NCBI RefSeq assembly: GCF_023502205.1
Contig: NZ_JAMFLG010000011.1
Location: 1-64,000 of the forward strand
Direction: 5' to 3'
DNA length: 64,000 nt
From: Aquiflexum sp. TKW24L
GTDB taxonomy: Bacteria > Bacteroidota > Bacteroidia > Cytophagales > Cyclobacteriaceae
Below are positions 41,229 to 50,280 of this stretch, one piece after another. Within the stretch, counting starts at the first letter, position 1. Every line of letters starts with the position of its first letter. Below the pieces are notes generated by a model. It saw only the letters and a list, made by a program, of their open reading frames with translations. It was not told where the DNA came from and made no database searches. The translations under genes and the position numbers were made by a program.

Positions 41229-42858
41229 TCAAATAAGCTGACTGGGTGACTTCTTGGTATTTGTTTCTGCTAAAATCTGGGAAGGCTCCCGGTTCCAGAA
41301 ATTTGGTCAAAAACTTTCGGTCTGCAGGTCCTTCATATTCCCGGATCGGTTCATAATATCCTTTGGTATAAAGGAAAGCTGAATATGCCTTTTCCTTAGA
41401 ATATTCTCTGACGTCATAGGTAAGGTAAGCCCTGTTTCCGATTTGGTGTTGCTCTAGGTAAATCCCGTCTTTTTCGAGTATGGGAGTTAAAATGTCTCGG
41501 TCTTTTTCATCTATTGCCTGTGAGGGCTTGAGGATCTGGATGGAGTTATCCGCAACTGCACCCACCTCTGTTAAGGAAACTCTGTCTATTTCCCAAAACA
41601 TAAAACCTGTAGTGAGAGAGATTTCGATAGGGGCATTTCCCAAGTCAAAATCCTCTAGAGAAATGGCAACTTCCCTGTTCATTAGAGGACCTATCGTTTT
41701 TACTTTTTCCACCAATTTCCACCCGTCTTTGGTTTTGACAGCAATAGTCAAAGGCATATTCTGTTTTTCCTGCCAAGCAATTAATTCTTGTGCAGGTCGC
41801 TTTTTTTGATCTTCTGTCCAGCTTACATACTTACTGCCAAATCGGCTTGTGAAATCCGCCATCAAAAAGTCCAGCCACATCGAATTTCTCATATCGACCT
41901 GCAGACTCAGCTTCTTCCCTTCCCCCGGATTGTCAAATTTGAGTACAAGTTCATTGACTGAAGATGGGTGTGAAAGATCATTGAAAGAACAGGGGATATT
42001 GTCTGTAACTCTGACTTGGTCAAGCATGTCAGTTCTGTCATTGAGAACTGCAGAGGTGGGAGCAATATTTTGTTTGACGAGGTGCAATTTGCCATTTGGA
42101 CTGACTGTAATTTGGTCACCGGGCTGATGCTCTACCAAAATCAGGTCAGCCATATCTGTATATTGTCTTTCTTTCAGTTCATTGCTGATCTGAACTTTTA
42201 CCTCATTGCCAATCGCAGCTGCAGGTAAAGGGACGAAATCCTCCCGTGCCAAAGAAGGATAAATGGAACCGCCAAAAGACTCTCCCTGTAGTGCGTAATT
42301 TTCCCCATCAAACACGCTTACAAAAGGACAAGAACTTTTTGTCAAAACATAAATCGCCGAAATTAAAGCGAGTGTCCCTATGGTGATTCCAATTACGGCC
42401 AAAACCGTATTGCCATCACTTCTTCCCTTGTCTCTTTCGATCAACTCAATTTTACTGATGTCAGAGAGAGGAATAACTACATTGGTCCCCACTTCGCCGA
42501 TTTCGTCCATATCTGTATAGATATGGACTTCATGGAGCACAGCAGGTGCACTGGATTTATACCTGAATTTTCCATCAACATCATTGATGTATGTTTGGTA
42601 TTGTGGAGGAACTACATCCAAGGTCGCCTCCAGTTCCTGTTTTTCCTTGTTGATCTGCATATTTCGCAGCAAAAAAATACCTTGGCTGCTGTGCACGATA
42701 AAAGTCTTTTGGTTGAGTGAATCTATTTGACTTGCTTTGGTTTCCGGGGAGGCAGATGCCGATTTGGGGATAGGTTTATAGTAATTGCAGCCAACAGACA
42801 TCAGAAATCCAAAAGCGAAAATGAGGCCTGGGATCCGTTTTAATAGTTTCTCTTTCAT
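41218..42858 (-). CDS. Lipoprotein of unknown function, partner of radical SAM protein
   Basis: A 546-residue protein. The lipobox is SVGC (Cys24). Beta-rich segments follow, then a single hydrophobic helix at about 150-172 (VLAVIGITIGTLALISAIYV) directly before SSCPFVSVFDGENYALQGE. The latter motif is common in uncharacterised Bacteroidota proteins. The C-terminal half is beta-rich with an acidic/aromatic pattern. No enzyme motif is seen. Overlap with the radical SAM gene suggests a common function. Whether residues 150-172 span a membrane in a lipoprotein is unclear. Confidence 0.7.
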   Translation of the reverse strand: MKEKLLKRIPGLIFAFGFLMSVGCNYYKPIPKSASASPETKASQIDSLNQKTFIVHSSQGIFLLRNMQINKEKQELEATLDVVPPQYQTYINDVDGKFRYKSSAPAVLHEVHIYTDMDEIGEVGTNVVIPLSDISKIELIERDKGRSDGNTVLAVIGITIGTLALISAIYVLTKSSCPFVSVFDGENYALQGESFGGSIYPSLAREDFVPLPAAAIGNEVKVQISNELKERQYTDMADLILVEHQPGDQITVSPNGKLHLVKQNIAPTSAVLNDRTDMLDQVRVTDNIPCSFNDLSHPSSVNELVLKFDNPGEGKKLSLQVDMRNSMWLDFLMADFTSRFGSKYVSWTEDQKKRPAQELIAWQEKQNMPLTIAVKTKDGWKLVEKVKTIGPLMNREVAISLEDFDLGNAPIEISLTTGFMFWEIDRVSLTEVGAVADNSIQILKPSQAIDEKDRDILTPILEKDGIYLEQHQIGNRAYLTYDVREYSKEKAYSAFLYTKGYYEPIREYEGPADRKFLTKFLEPGAFPDFSRNKYQEVTQSAYLNAK

Positions 42859-43087
42859 AACTATTTATTTTGGGTTAAACTGTATTTGGTAAGTCAGAAA
42901 AAAAATCGACGAACACGATACTATATTCTAAATCTAACCAAAGTATGGAGGACATTAAAGAGTTTTTTTGGCAAAAAATCCAAATTCAAATAGGAATTGC
43001 TGCCAATTATTCTTTCAACTAAATATTATCAAAATCTATTTGGATACAAAAAAATACTCCCGATTATTCTTTTCAAAACAAGGAAAA

Positions 43088-43106
43088 GGAATCCAAAGAG
43101 GATTCC
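43088..43106 (-). terminator. Terminator-like hairpin after nagB
   Basis: A perfect 7-bp stem GGAATCC / GGATTCC with a 5-nt loop. On the minus strand it is followed by TTTTCCTTGTTTT, directly after the NagB-like gene stop at 43117. Confidence 0.5.
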
Positions 43107-43116
43107 TGACATTAAC

Positions 43117-43815
43117 TTACAAGCTGTTTTTATCTATCAAACACTCCACATTGGGATGCATCCAAAGGAAAGATGCTGGACATTGTGTTGATATTTTTCT
43201 GTCCAAAATCTGTTTGATGGCTTCCTGTTTGCCTTTGCCCGTGATGAGGAATATTATTTTTCTTGTCTCAAGGATATCCTTCATGCCTACACACAATCCA
43301 TAAGCTGGTTCCGGACCTTGTGACAATGCCGGGTCATGCTGTATGGTTGAAGGTGCCAAAACAGCTTTATGAAAATAAGGCTGCAAAAAATCAGCAGGTT
43401 CATTGAAAGCAATGTGGGCGTTTTTTCCCAATCCCAAAATACAAATGTCAAAAGGCTCTTGATCGCTGATAAAGTTTTGCATTCTCGTGCACTCGGCCGC
43501 TACCGATTCGGGTGCAGTATCAAATCCAACATACCTTTCAGCCGGAATTTCCAAAGGTTCCAACACATGTTTTTTGATGTAGGATTCGCAGGAATCAGGA
43601 TGGGAGAGCGGAATGATTCCCCACTCGTCCATTTTGACTACACGCATCCGGTCAAAGAGGGATTTGTTTTTTGCCATTTCGGCGTACATTCCCGTAGGAG
43701 AATTTCCCGTAGCGGCACAAAACAAGAGGTCTCTTTTGAGTTGTACCTCATCCATGACAAGCTTTGCAGCATATTGGCTTAGGGAATCGTAATTTTCAAG
43801 ATAGGTGATTTTCAT
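43117..43815 (-). CDS. nagB: Glucosamine-6-phosphate deaminase / isomerase
   Basis: A 232-residue protein of the NagB/6-phosphogluconolactonase family. Family features: CAATGNSPTGMY near residues 33-44, VKMDEWGI near 60 and GLGKNAHIAFNEPADF near 125-140, the last with the catalytic-site His. It converts glucosamine-6-phosphate to fructose-6-phosphate and ammonia. It is somewhat shorter than E. coli NagB (266 residues) but similar to Bacillus forms. It stands alone on the minus strand between the lipoprotein/radical SAM pair and the GH127 locus. A 6-phosphogluconolactonase-like activity is less likely given the NAHIAFNEP motif. Confidence 0.85.
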   Translation of the reverse strand: MKITYLENYDSLSQYAAKLVMDEVQLKRDLLFCAATGNSPTGMYAEMAKNKSLFDRMRVVKMDEWGIIPLSHPDSCESYIKKHVLEPLEIPAERYVGFDTAPESVAAECTRMQNFISDQEPFDICILGLGKNAHIAFNEPADFLQPYFHKAVLAPSTIQHDPALSQGPEPAYGLCVGMKDILETRKIIFLITGKGKQEAIKQILDRKISTQCPASFLWMHPNVECLIDKNSL

Positions 43816-44211
43816 AATCCAAATCTATCAAAACCATCAATGAAATCAGAAAATACAGGCAGGTAATTGCACATGATGGTCTCCAGTATTTTGATTTAAT
43901 GTATGTACATAATTATGCCAGTAGATTGGATATCCATTTAAATTTTTGTTTGCAGACTGAAATATCCGGTACATCGGTCTTCCGACTTCCGTCTTCCGTC
44001 CCCATGAAGAAGAATATGGCGTTACTGGCAAAGAAGCGTATATCCATGTTTGATTTTCCCATTCAAGTATAAATTCTGGCAAAATTGGTTCAATTGGATA
44101 TATTTGTATAGGTGCCCAAAATCGATTGTCTGATTTTGGATAGGTGTTTTCAATACTCGTGGAAATCCAATCAATGCCTTGCTTTCTGTTTTCCATTCAA
44201 CCCAAAAACCC
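43816..44211. other. Gene-free stretch before the GH127 gene
   Basis: 396 bases between the divergent nagB and GH127 genes. It contains a short heptad-like piece (GACTTCCGTCTTCCGTCC) near 43985. A 116-codon minus-strand frame (43846-44196) crosses it but has no family resemblance and is judged spurious. No clear promoter match was found. Confidence 0.4.
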
Positions 44212-46182
44212 ATGAAAATCAAACTGTTCCTGCTTTCTTTCCTGATGCTTTTTGTTTTTGAAAAAGCCACAAGCCAATCCGGATTGGTCAGGTTGACACC
44301 TGTCAGTTACTCGGAAGTGACGATCACAGATGCTTTTTGGAAACCAAAACTTGAAAAAGTAGCTTCCACCGCCTTGCAGGTTTGTATTCAGCAAACTGAA
44401 GTCGAGACCGGCCGTATTCGGAATTTTGAGAAAGCAGCGAGGAAAGCCGGGGAGACCCATGAAGGGATTTATTATGATGACAGTGATGTCTACAAGGCCT
44501 TGGAGGCAATTGCCTATTCCCTCAAAAACCAATCTGATCCTGCACTTGAAGCCAAGGCGGACGAATGGATCGATAAGATCGCCGCAGCGCAAGAGGCCGA
44601 TGGTTATATCAATACTTTTTACACCTTGACAGGCTTGGAGAATAGGTGGAAAGACATGGACAAACACGAAGCATATTGCGCAGGGCATCTGATCGAGGCG
44701 GGTGTGGCTTATTACCAAACTACCGGAAAGAGAAAACTCCTCGATGTCGGTATCAAGATGGCTGACCATATTGATCAGACTTTCAGACAAGCCAACAGGC
44801 CTTGGGTAGTAGGCCATCAGGAGATCGAACTGGCTTTGGTCAAATTATACAAGTTGACCGAAGAGGAAAGGTACCTCGAACTTTCGGATTGGTTTTTGGA
44901 TCAAAGGGGCCGTGGCCATGGAGTAGGAGGGATCTGGGAAAACAAGCATTGGGGTCCCAAATATGCCCAAGATGACGTGCCTGTCAAGGAACAAAAAGAA
45001 ATCACAGGACATGCCGTCCGGGCAATGTATCTCTACACCGGTGCTGCAGATGTCGCCGCAGCAAAAAATGACGATGGGTATATGAATGCCATGAAAACCG
45101 TGTGGGAAGATGTGGTCTACCGCAACATGTACATCACAGGGGGCATTGGTTCCTCAGGCAGCAATGAGGGTTTTTCTGTCGATTATGACCTTCCAAACGA
45201 AAGAGCTTACAGCGAAACCTGTGCCTCAGTGGGCATGGTTTTTTGGAATCAGCGCATGAATTCCCTGGAAGGGGATTCCAAATACATCGATGTCCTAGAG
45301 CGGAGTCTATACAATGCAGCATTGGATGGGTTAAGTCTTCGGGGCGATAGTTTCTTTTATGGAAATCCCCTTGCTTCCAATGGGCAACATTCCCGTAGGG
45401 CTTGGTTCGGAACTGCCTGCTGTCCTTCCAATATTTCCCGATTGGTGGCCTCTGTCGGTGACTATATCTATGCTACTTCGGATGACGGGATTTGGGTTAA
45501 CTTATTTATCGGAAGCAATACCAATATCCAAATGGGAAAGGTAAATGTTCCGGTGGAAATCAAAACCAATTTCCCAATGGATGGCGTGGTGAACATCGCC
45601 ATGAATCCTGAGAAAAAAATCACATACAGCTTCAATTTAAGGTTGCCGGGATGGGCAAAAGAACAGCCGGTACCCGGGGATTTGTATCGCTTCGAGGGAA
45701 CTGCCAAAGAAAAATATACGCTGACACTCAACGGCAAGCCTGTGGAATACACCCAAGAAAATGGATATATCACGATCTCCAGAAAATGGAGCAAAGGAGA
45801 TGTGGTCCAATATTCTCTGCCAATGGAAATCAGGAAAGTAAAATCAAGAAATGAGGTAGAAGCCAATCGTGACAGAATTGCTTTGCAAAGAGGGCCTTTG
45901 GTTTATTGTGTGGAGGGTGCCGATAATGCAGGAAGGGCGTGGAATATCGTGGTACCTGCGAATACCGAATTTAAAGAAGTGGAATATCAGGTCTTGAATG
46001 AAAGGGTGATGGCCATTCAAGCAAATGTGCCGGTCGTGACCGTTTCCGAAGACGGCTCCACTGTAAAAACCGAAACCAAGAGCATCACCGCCATTCCCTA
46101 TTATACTTGGGCCAACCGAGGAGCAAATGAAATGCAGGTTTGGCTACCGACCAAAGTGAAAGAGTTGAAGGTGAATTATTGA
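44212..46182 (+). CDS. Secreted GH127 beta-L-arabinofuranosidase-like protein
   Basis: About 656 residues from the ATG at 44212, which begins a signal peptide (MKIKLFL...ATSQS). The GH127 (formerly DUF1680) alpha/alpha-barrel carries the ETCA motif near residues 334-337 and the double cysteine (ACCPSN) near 402-403. These match the catalytic glutamate, zinc-binding cysteines and nucleophilic cysteine of HypBA1 as I recall them. The enzyme removes beta-L-arabinofuranose or related residues from plant or algal glycans. The next gene, an FAD sugar-lactone/alditol oxidase, follows by about 50 bases, suggesting release and oxidation of the pentose (inference). Confidence 0.9.
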   Translation: MKIKLFLLSFLMLFVFEKATSQSGLVRLTPVSYSEVTITDAFWKPKLEKVASTALQVCIQQTEVETGRIRNFEKAARKAGETHEGIYYDDSDVYKALEAIAYSLKNQSDPALEAKADEWIDKIAAAQEADGYINTFYTLTGLENRWKDMDKHEAYCAGHLIEAGVAYYQTTGKRKLLDVGIKMADHIDQTFRQANRPWVVGHQEIELALVKLYKLTEEERYLELSDWFLDQRGRGHGVGGIWENKHWGPKYAQDDVPVKEQKEITGHAVRAMYLYTGAADVAAAKNDDGYMNAMKTVWEDVVYRNMYITGGIGSSGSNEGFSVDYDLPNERAYSETCASVGMVFWNQRMNSLEGDSKYIDVLERSLYNAALDGLSLRGDSFFYGNPLASNGQHSRRAWFGTACCPSNISRLVASVGDYIYATSDDGIWVNLFIGSNTNIQMGKVNVPVEIKTNFPMDGVVNIAMNPEKKITYSFNLRLPGWAKEQPVPGDLYRFEGTAKEKYTLTLNGKPVEYTQENGYITISRKWSKGDVVQYSLPMEIRKVKSRNEVEANRDRIALQRGPLVYCVEGADNAGRAWNIVVPANTEFKEVEYQVLNERVMAIQANVPVVTVSEDGSTVKTETKSITAIPYYTWANRGANEMQVWLPTKVKELKVNY

Positions 46183-46234
46183 GAAAACATTGCTGCCATT
46201 TAAAAATAAAAACTCTTTCTTGACAAAACCCAAA

Positions 46235-47602
46235 ATGGACAAAAGAACCTTCCTCAAAAACTCTTCCCTCCTTGTTGGAGGGGTTTTGATCCAACCGATG
46301 ATATCCTGCTCCCCCCAAAAACCTAATCAAACAATGACCACCGAATCCTTGAAAAACTGGGCTGAAAATTTTGAGTTCAGCACGTCCAAGATACATTATC
46401 CCAAAACTGTGGAAGAAGTACAGGCTTTGGTCAAAAAATGTGAGAAACTGAGGGTACTGGGTTCGAGGCATTCTTTCAATAAGATTGCTGACAGCAGCGA
46501 TAACCTCATTTCCTTCCAAAACCTGAACAAAATCATTTCCTTGGACAAGGAAAAAAACCAAGTGACGGTAGAAGGAGGGATCAAGTACGGAGAACTCTGT
46601 GCATACCTTCATCAAAACGGATATGCCCTTCATAACCTCGCTTCTTTGCCGCATATTTCCGTTGCTGGTACGATAGCCACAGCCACACATGGCTCTGGAG
46701 TCGAAAACGGAAACCTTTCCACGGGAGTTGCCGCGATTGAGTTTGTCAATGCCAAAGGTGATTTGGTTCAATTTTCGAAAGAAGCTGATCCAGATTTTTT
46801 TGGTGCCGTAGTTGGATTGGGAGGATTTGGCCCTGTGACCAAAGTGACTTTGGACCTGCTTCCCACTTTTGAGGTGGCTCAAGTCGTGTACCTGGATATG
46901 CCCATGGAAGCCTTGAAGGACAATTTCCAAGAAATCATGGCTTCAGGTTATAGCGTGAGTTTGTTTCTTGACTGGAAAAGTGACAATGTCAACGAAGTCT
47001 GGGTAAAGAGAAAAGTAGTGCCCGGCGAGGTGCTAGATTTTCCTGAAGAGTTTTTTGGGGCAAAACAGGCCAAAGTGCACATGCATCCTGTGCAGGAGAT
47101 GTCTGCTGAAAGTTGTTCCGAACAACTTGCGATTCCAGGTCCTTGGTATGAGCGTTTGCCACATTTCAAGATGGAGTTTCAGCCCAGTGCGGGCAAGGAA
47201 CTCCAATCAGAATATTTTGTACCAATGGAAAATGGCTACGAAGCGCTGATGGCGGTGAAGGAAATGGCAGATCAAATCCATCCTCACCTTTTTATCTCCG
47301 AAATCAGAAGTATCAAAGCAGATGAGCTGTGGATGAGTACCTGCTACCAAAGGGATTCTATCGCGGTTCATACCACTTGGAAACAGGAAATTCCTGAAGT
47401 CATGGCACTTTTGCCTCAGATGGAAGCCAAGTTGGAACCGTTCAATCCTAGACCGCATTGGGCGAAGTTATTCACCATTTCCTCCCAAAAACTTCAAGAG
47501 CGGTACCCAAAAATGGAGGAATTCAAATCCCTTCTAGCCAAACACGACCCCGAAGGAAAATTTAGGAATGAATTTATTGATCAAAATATTTTTGGGAAAT
47601 AG
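46235..47602 (+). CDS. Exported FAD-linked sugar/alditol oxidase (D-arabinono-1,4-lactone oxidase-like)
   Basis: About 455 residues from the ATG at 46235, which begins KRTFLKNSSLLVGG, a Tat-like leader ending before SCS (possibly a lipoprotein Cys). The FAD-binding PCMH domain has RVLGSRHSFN near residues 70-80, whose His is where covalent FAD attaches in alditol oxidases, then GTIATATHGSG near 145-155. The C-terminal ALO domain ends in NPRPHWAKLF and KFRNEFIDQNIF, both typical. Substrates of relatives are alditols, L-gulono- or D-arabinono-lactone. An in-frame start at 46190 is possible but lacks a leader. Probably co-transcribed with GH127. Confidence 0.86.
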   Translation: MDKRTFLKNSSLLVGGVLIQPMISCSPQKPNQTMTTESLKNWAENFEFSTSKIHYPKTVEEVQALVKKCEKLRVLGSRHSFNKIADSSDNLISFQNLNKIISLDKEKNQVTVEGGIKYGELCAYLHQNGYALHNLASLPHISVAGTIATATHGSGVENGNLSTGVAAIEFVNAKGDLVQFSKEADPDFFGAVVGLGGFGPVTKVTLDLLPTFEVAQVVYLDMPMEALKDNFQEIMASGYSVSLFLDWKSDNVNEVWVKRKVVPGEVLDFPEEFFGAKQAKVHMHPVQEMSAESCSEQLAIPGPWYERLPHFKMEFQPSAGKELQSEYFVPMENGYEALMAVKEMADQIHPHLFISEIRSIKADELWMSTCYQRDSIAVHTTWKQEIPEVMALLPQMEAKLEPFNPRPHWAKLFTISSQKLQERYPKMEEFKSLLAKHDPEGKFRNEFIDQNIFGK

Positions 47603-47888
47603 GGAAAATAAAAATTAAATATTACGTGCTGTAATAGATTATTTTCGGTAAATTAAACCACCAATTATAATAATATCTCTTTGAAAATGGACTACTTTCT
47701 TTTCCTCAATCTGGATCACAGTTAAATCTTATCAAAAATCAAACTGTAGTTGGATTTGGCTCACCATTGTTTGGGTTTATTTCTTTTCCAAGTTTTTTGA
47801 ATAGATACTGTGTGTTGCTGTTTTGGGCAAATCACATTGATCAGATAGGGGCACAATTGTTTTACTGGATTTTTAAAAAAAGCACGCC

Positions 47889-49727
47889 ATGGGAAAATTT
47901 TACATCAAGGATTTCAAAGCTGTTATAACGCTTCTTTTATTTTTAATTTATTGTCAGTCTCAGGCGCAGTTGATGCCTATGGAGATTATTCATTATAGTG
48001 GTTCCCCAAATGAAGTAACCAACATCGTGATAGTGGGAGATGGCTATACCGAATCACAACAGGACAAATTTCTCAGTGATGCCAAAAATGCAACTACCGG
48101 GATGCTTGCCCAACCTCCATGGAGAAATTATCGAAATGGAATTAATGTATATGCTATCAAAGTAAATTCAAACGTGTCCGGCGCAGCAATGAATCCTAAT
48201 AACCTAATAGATAACTATTTTGGAAGCTCTTACTGGTCTTTTAATATTGAAAGATTGCTTTATACCTGGCGGTCCCAGAAGGTTTCATCTGTCTTATTTG
48301 CCAATACACCTTTTTATGATATTGGCGTAGTCGTGGTGAATGATCCCAAATATGGAGGTTCAGGTGGAGCCTTTGCCATTTTCTCAACCCATTCATCTGC
48401 AACGGAGATCATGATTCATGAATTGGGACATTCCTTTGGTAATCTAGCGGATGAATACTGGGCTGGCCCCCAATATGCCCGGGAAAGGCATAATATGACC
48501 CAAAACACCAATCCGCAAACAATTAGATGGAAAGACTTTTTGAATAGAAACGGTATTGGGATCTACCCTCATGCTGAATCGCCCACTTGGCAAAGACCTC
48601 ATCAAAATTGTAAAATGAGGTTTCTTGGTCCAAATTTTTGTGATGTTTGTTCCCATCAATTGTCAGGCCGGTTGTCAGCACTTTCAACACCCGATACCCC
48701 TACAAAACCCACCGCATTATTTGGTGCAAATAAGTTGGAAATCAAGCCGGCAGAGAAGGTTAAATTTATTGACTTGTCCACCAGCAATCCCACATCTTGG
48801 GAGTGGACTTTTGAAGGGGGAATACCTGAAGTAAGCAATGAAAAAAATCCTGAGGTGTCTTACCGAACTCAAGGAAAGTATAAGGTTACTTTAAAAGCAC
48901 GTAATAATTTGGGTGAAAATGTTTTTTTCCGAGAAGAGTTTATTACCGTAACGGCACCTTTTCCGGACCGTACTCCACCTGTTTTGGTAACAAAAAATAT
49001 AACAATAAACCTCGATGAAAAAGGAAAGGCTACCGTTTGTGCAGAAGATATAGATGGTGGTACGTATGATGATGTCGAGCTTGTAAAAATCAGCATTTCA
49101 AAGGAAAATTTCACATGTGCGGATATAGGGACAAATAAGGTTGTTTTCAAAGCCAAAGATGCTAGTGGAAATGAATCTCAGAGGGATGTGATCGTTACGG
49201 TAGATGATAAAATCAAACCTACTATCAAAGCAAAAGACATTGAAATCTCCGTCAATTATGAAGGAACTGCCATCGTGAATCCTATAGATGTAGATAATGG
49301 TTCGTTTGATAATTGTGAAATTAAAGAAATGACCCTTTCAAAAACCGAGTTTACCAGAAATGATGCCGGTGAAAATAAAGTGGTATATACAATTTTTGAT
49401 TCCTGTGATAATTCAGCTTCTATCGAAATTACGGTTACTGTAAATATCATTCTCACAGAAGAAGAGGCCCTTTCAAACGGGCTTAAATTATATCCCAATC
49501 CTGCTGATGATATAGTCAATATCGAATACCTCAAATTAATTGATCATCAATTAGAATCAATTGAAATTTTGGATATCAACGGAAGAATACTAAGAAGTAT
49601 AAGTTCTTTTGAAAAAAATGTAAATGTCATACCAATAGACGTCAAGGGATTCCATTTAGGACAATATTACATCATATTGAAATCTCAAAAATCCTTTAAA
49701 ACCTTAAGGTTCAGCATTGTTAGGTAA
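47889..49727 (+). CDS. Secreted M64 (IgA-peptidase-like) metallopeptidase with T9SS tail
   Basis: A 612-residue protein. The signal peptide ends near SQAQL. The peptidase domain (about 30-270) has HELGHSFGNLADEY, with the zinc ligands His177, His181 and Glu178 as the catalytic base; the downstream Glu189 fits the M64 pattern. A PKD-like domain (about 275-360) follows, then two Hyr/bacterial-Ig-like repeats of about 80 residues, each carrying a DKxxP...ITV pattern. The last 80 residues form a type A sorting domain (KLYPNPADD...) for the type IX secretion system. A paralogue lies at 50277. The 286-base gap upstream has no obvious gene. Confidence 0.9.
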   Translation: MGKFYIKDFKAVITLLLFLIYCQSQAQLMPMEIIHYSGSPNEVTNIVIVGDGYTESQQDKFLSDAKNATTGMLAQPPWRNYRNGINVYAIKVNSNVSGAAMNPNNLIDNYFGSSYWSFNIERLLYTWRSQKVSSVLFANTPFYDIGVVVVNDPKYGGSGGAFAIFSTHSSATEIMIHELGHSFGNLADEYWAGPQYARERHNMTQNTNPQTIRWKDFLNRNGIGIYPHAESPTWQRPHQNCKMRFLGPNFCDVCSHQLSGRLSALSTPDTPTKPTALFGANKLEIKPAEKVKFIDLSTSNPTSWEWTFEGGIPEVSNEKNPEVSYRTQGKYKVTLKARNNLGENVFFREEFITVTAPFPDRTPPVLVTKNITINLDEKGKATVCAEDIDGGTYDDVELVKISISKENFTCADIGTNKVVFKAKDASGNESQRDVIVTVDDKIKPTIKAKDIEISVNYEGTAIVNPIDVDNGSFDNCEIKEMTLSKTEFTRNDAGENKVVYTIFDSCDNSASIEITVTVNIILTEEEALSNGLKLYPNPADDIVNIEYLKLIDHQLESIEILDINGRILRSISSFEKNVNVIPIDVKGFHLGQYYIILKSQKSFKTLRFSIVR

Positions 49728-49773
49728 TTGGGCAATTAAATTCAAGAAAATCTGAACATTTGATTTAACATGT

Positions 49774-50280
49774 ATGAGAAATAAGAAATTTTTTGTCTTT
49801 GTAGTTTGCGGGTTAATATTCTTGGCAGGATGCAAAACGGCAAAAGAGCAAGTGAATGATGAAAATGAATCAGAAATAATGATTGTGGAAAATACACCCG
49901 AAATCCTTATGGTGAATTTTTCAATGGATTCAAGGGATTCGGTAAAAGTCGTCAATTACTTAAGAAACCCCGGAAGGTTGAGAGGGGCAATGGAAGAAAT
50001 TGGTGAACCTGGAGATGGGGATTTGATCATTTCGTTTTTGAGTGAGACCAACATGGTATGTTCCAAAACCATAGTCCCAAACCCATTGATTAAAAGGGTG
50101 GAATACTCAGAAACCGATGACTTCTCAACCCTAAAGGCCAAAACAATTTCTCTTGACAGTGCTGAGTTTTTTATCAGGGTTCAAGTCGATGACTGTTTTA
50201 AGCATTTGAAAATTGAAAAATTCACCGCAGATAAAATTTTGGAATTAAAGATAATTAGGGATTTTCATAAACCTTTATGA
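49774..50280 (+). CDS. Small lipoprotein between M64 paralogues
   Basis: A 168-residue lipoprotein (FLAGC lipobox, Cys20). After an acidic linker there is a beta-rich domain of about 110 residues. No family is recognised. It lies between two M64 peptidase genes and overlaps the second by four bases (ATGA), so it is translationally coupled to it. A role as inhibitor or chaperone of the peptidases is possible but not shown. Confidence 0.72.
   Translation: MRNKKFFVFVVCGLIFLAGCKTAKEQVNDENESEIMIVENTPEILMVNFSMDSRDSVKVVNYLRNPGRLRGAMEEIGEPGDGDLIISFLSETNMVCSKTIVPNPLIKRVEYSETDDFSTLKAKTISLDSAEFFIRVQVDDCFKHLKIEKFTADKILELKIIRDFHKPL

Noticed and set aside
43980-44002. Short GACTTCCGTCTTCCGTCC repeat (and GACGGAAGACAG near 35134) as a CRISPR or mobile element
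   Set aside because: Only two or three imperfect units without spacers; a simple low-complexity intergenic sequence is more likely.
43846-44196. 116-codon - strand frame between nagB and GH127
   Set aside because: No family resemblance; it includes a short CTTCCGT-type repeat and lies in a divergent promoter region.
46085-46930. 281-codon - strand frame
   Set aside because: Antisense shadow of the end of GH127 and the start of the FAD oxidase gene.
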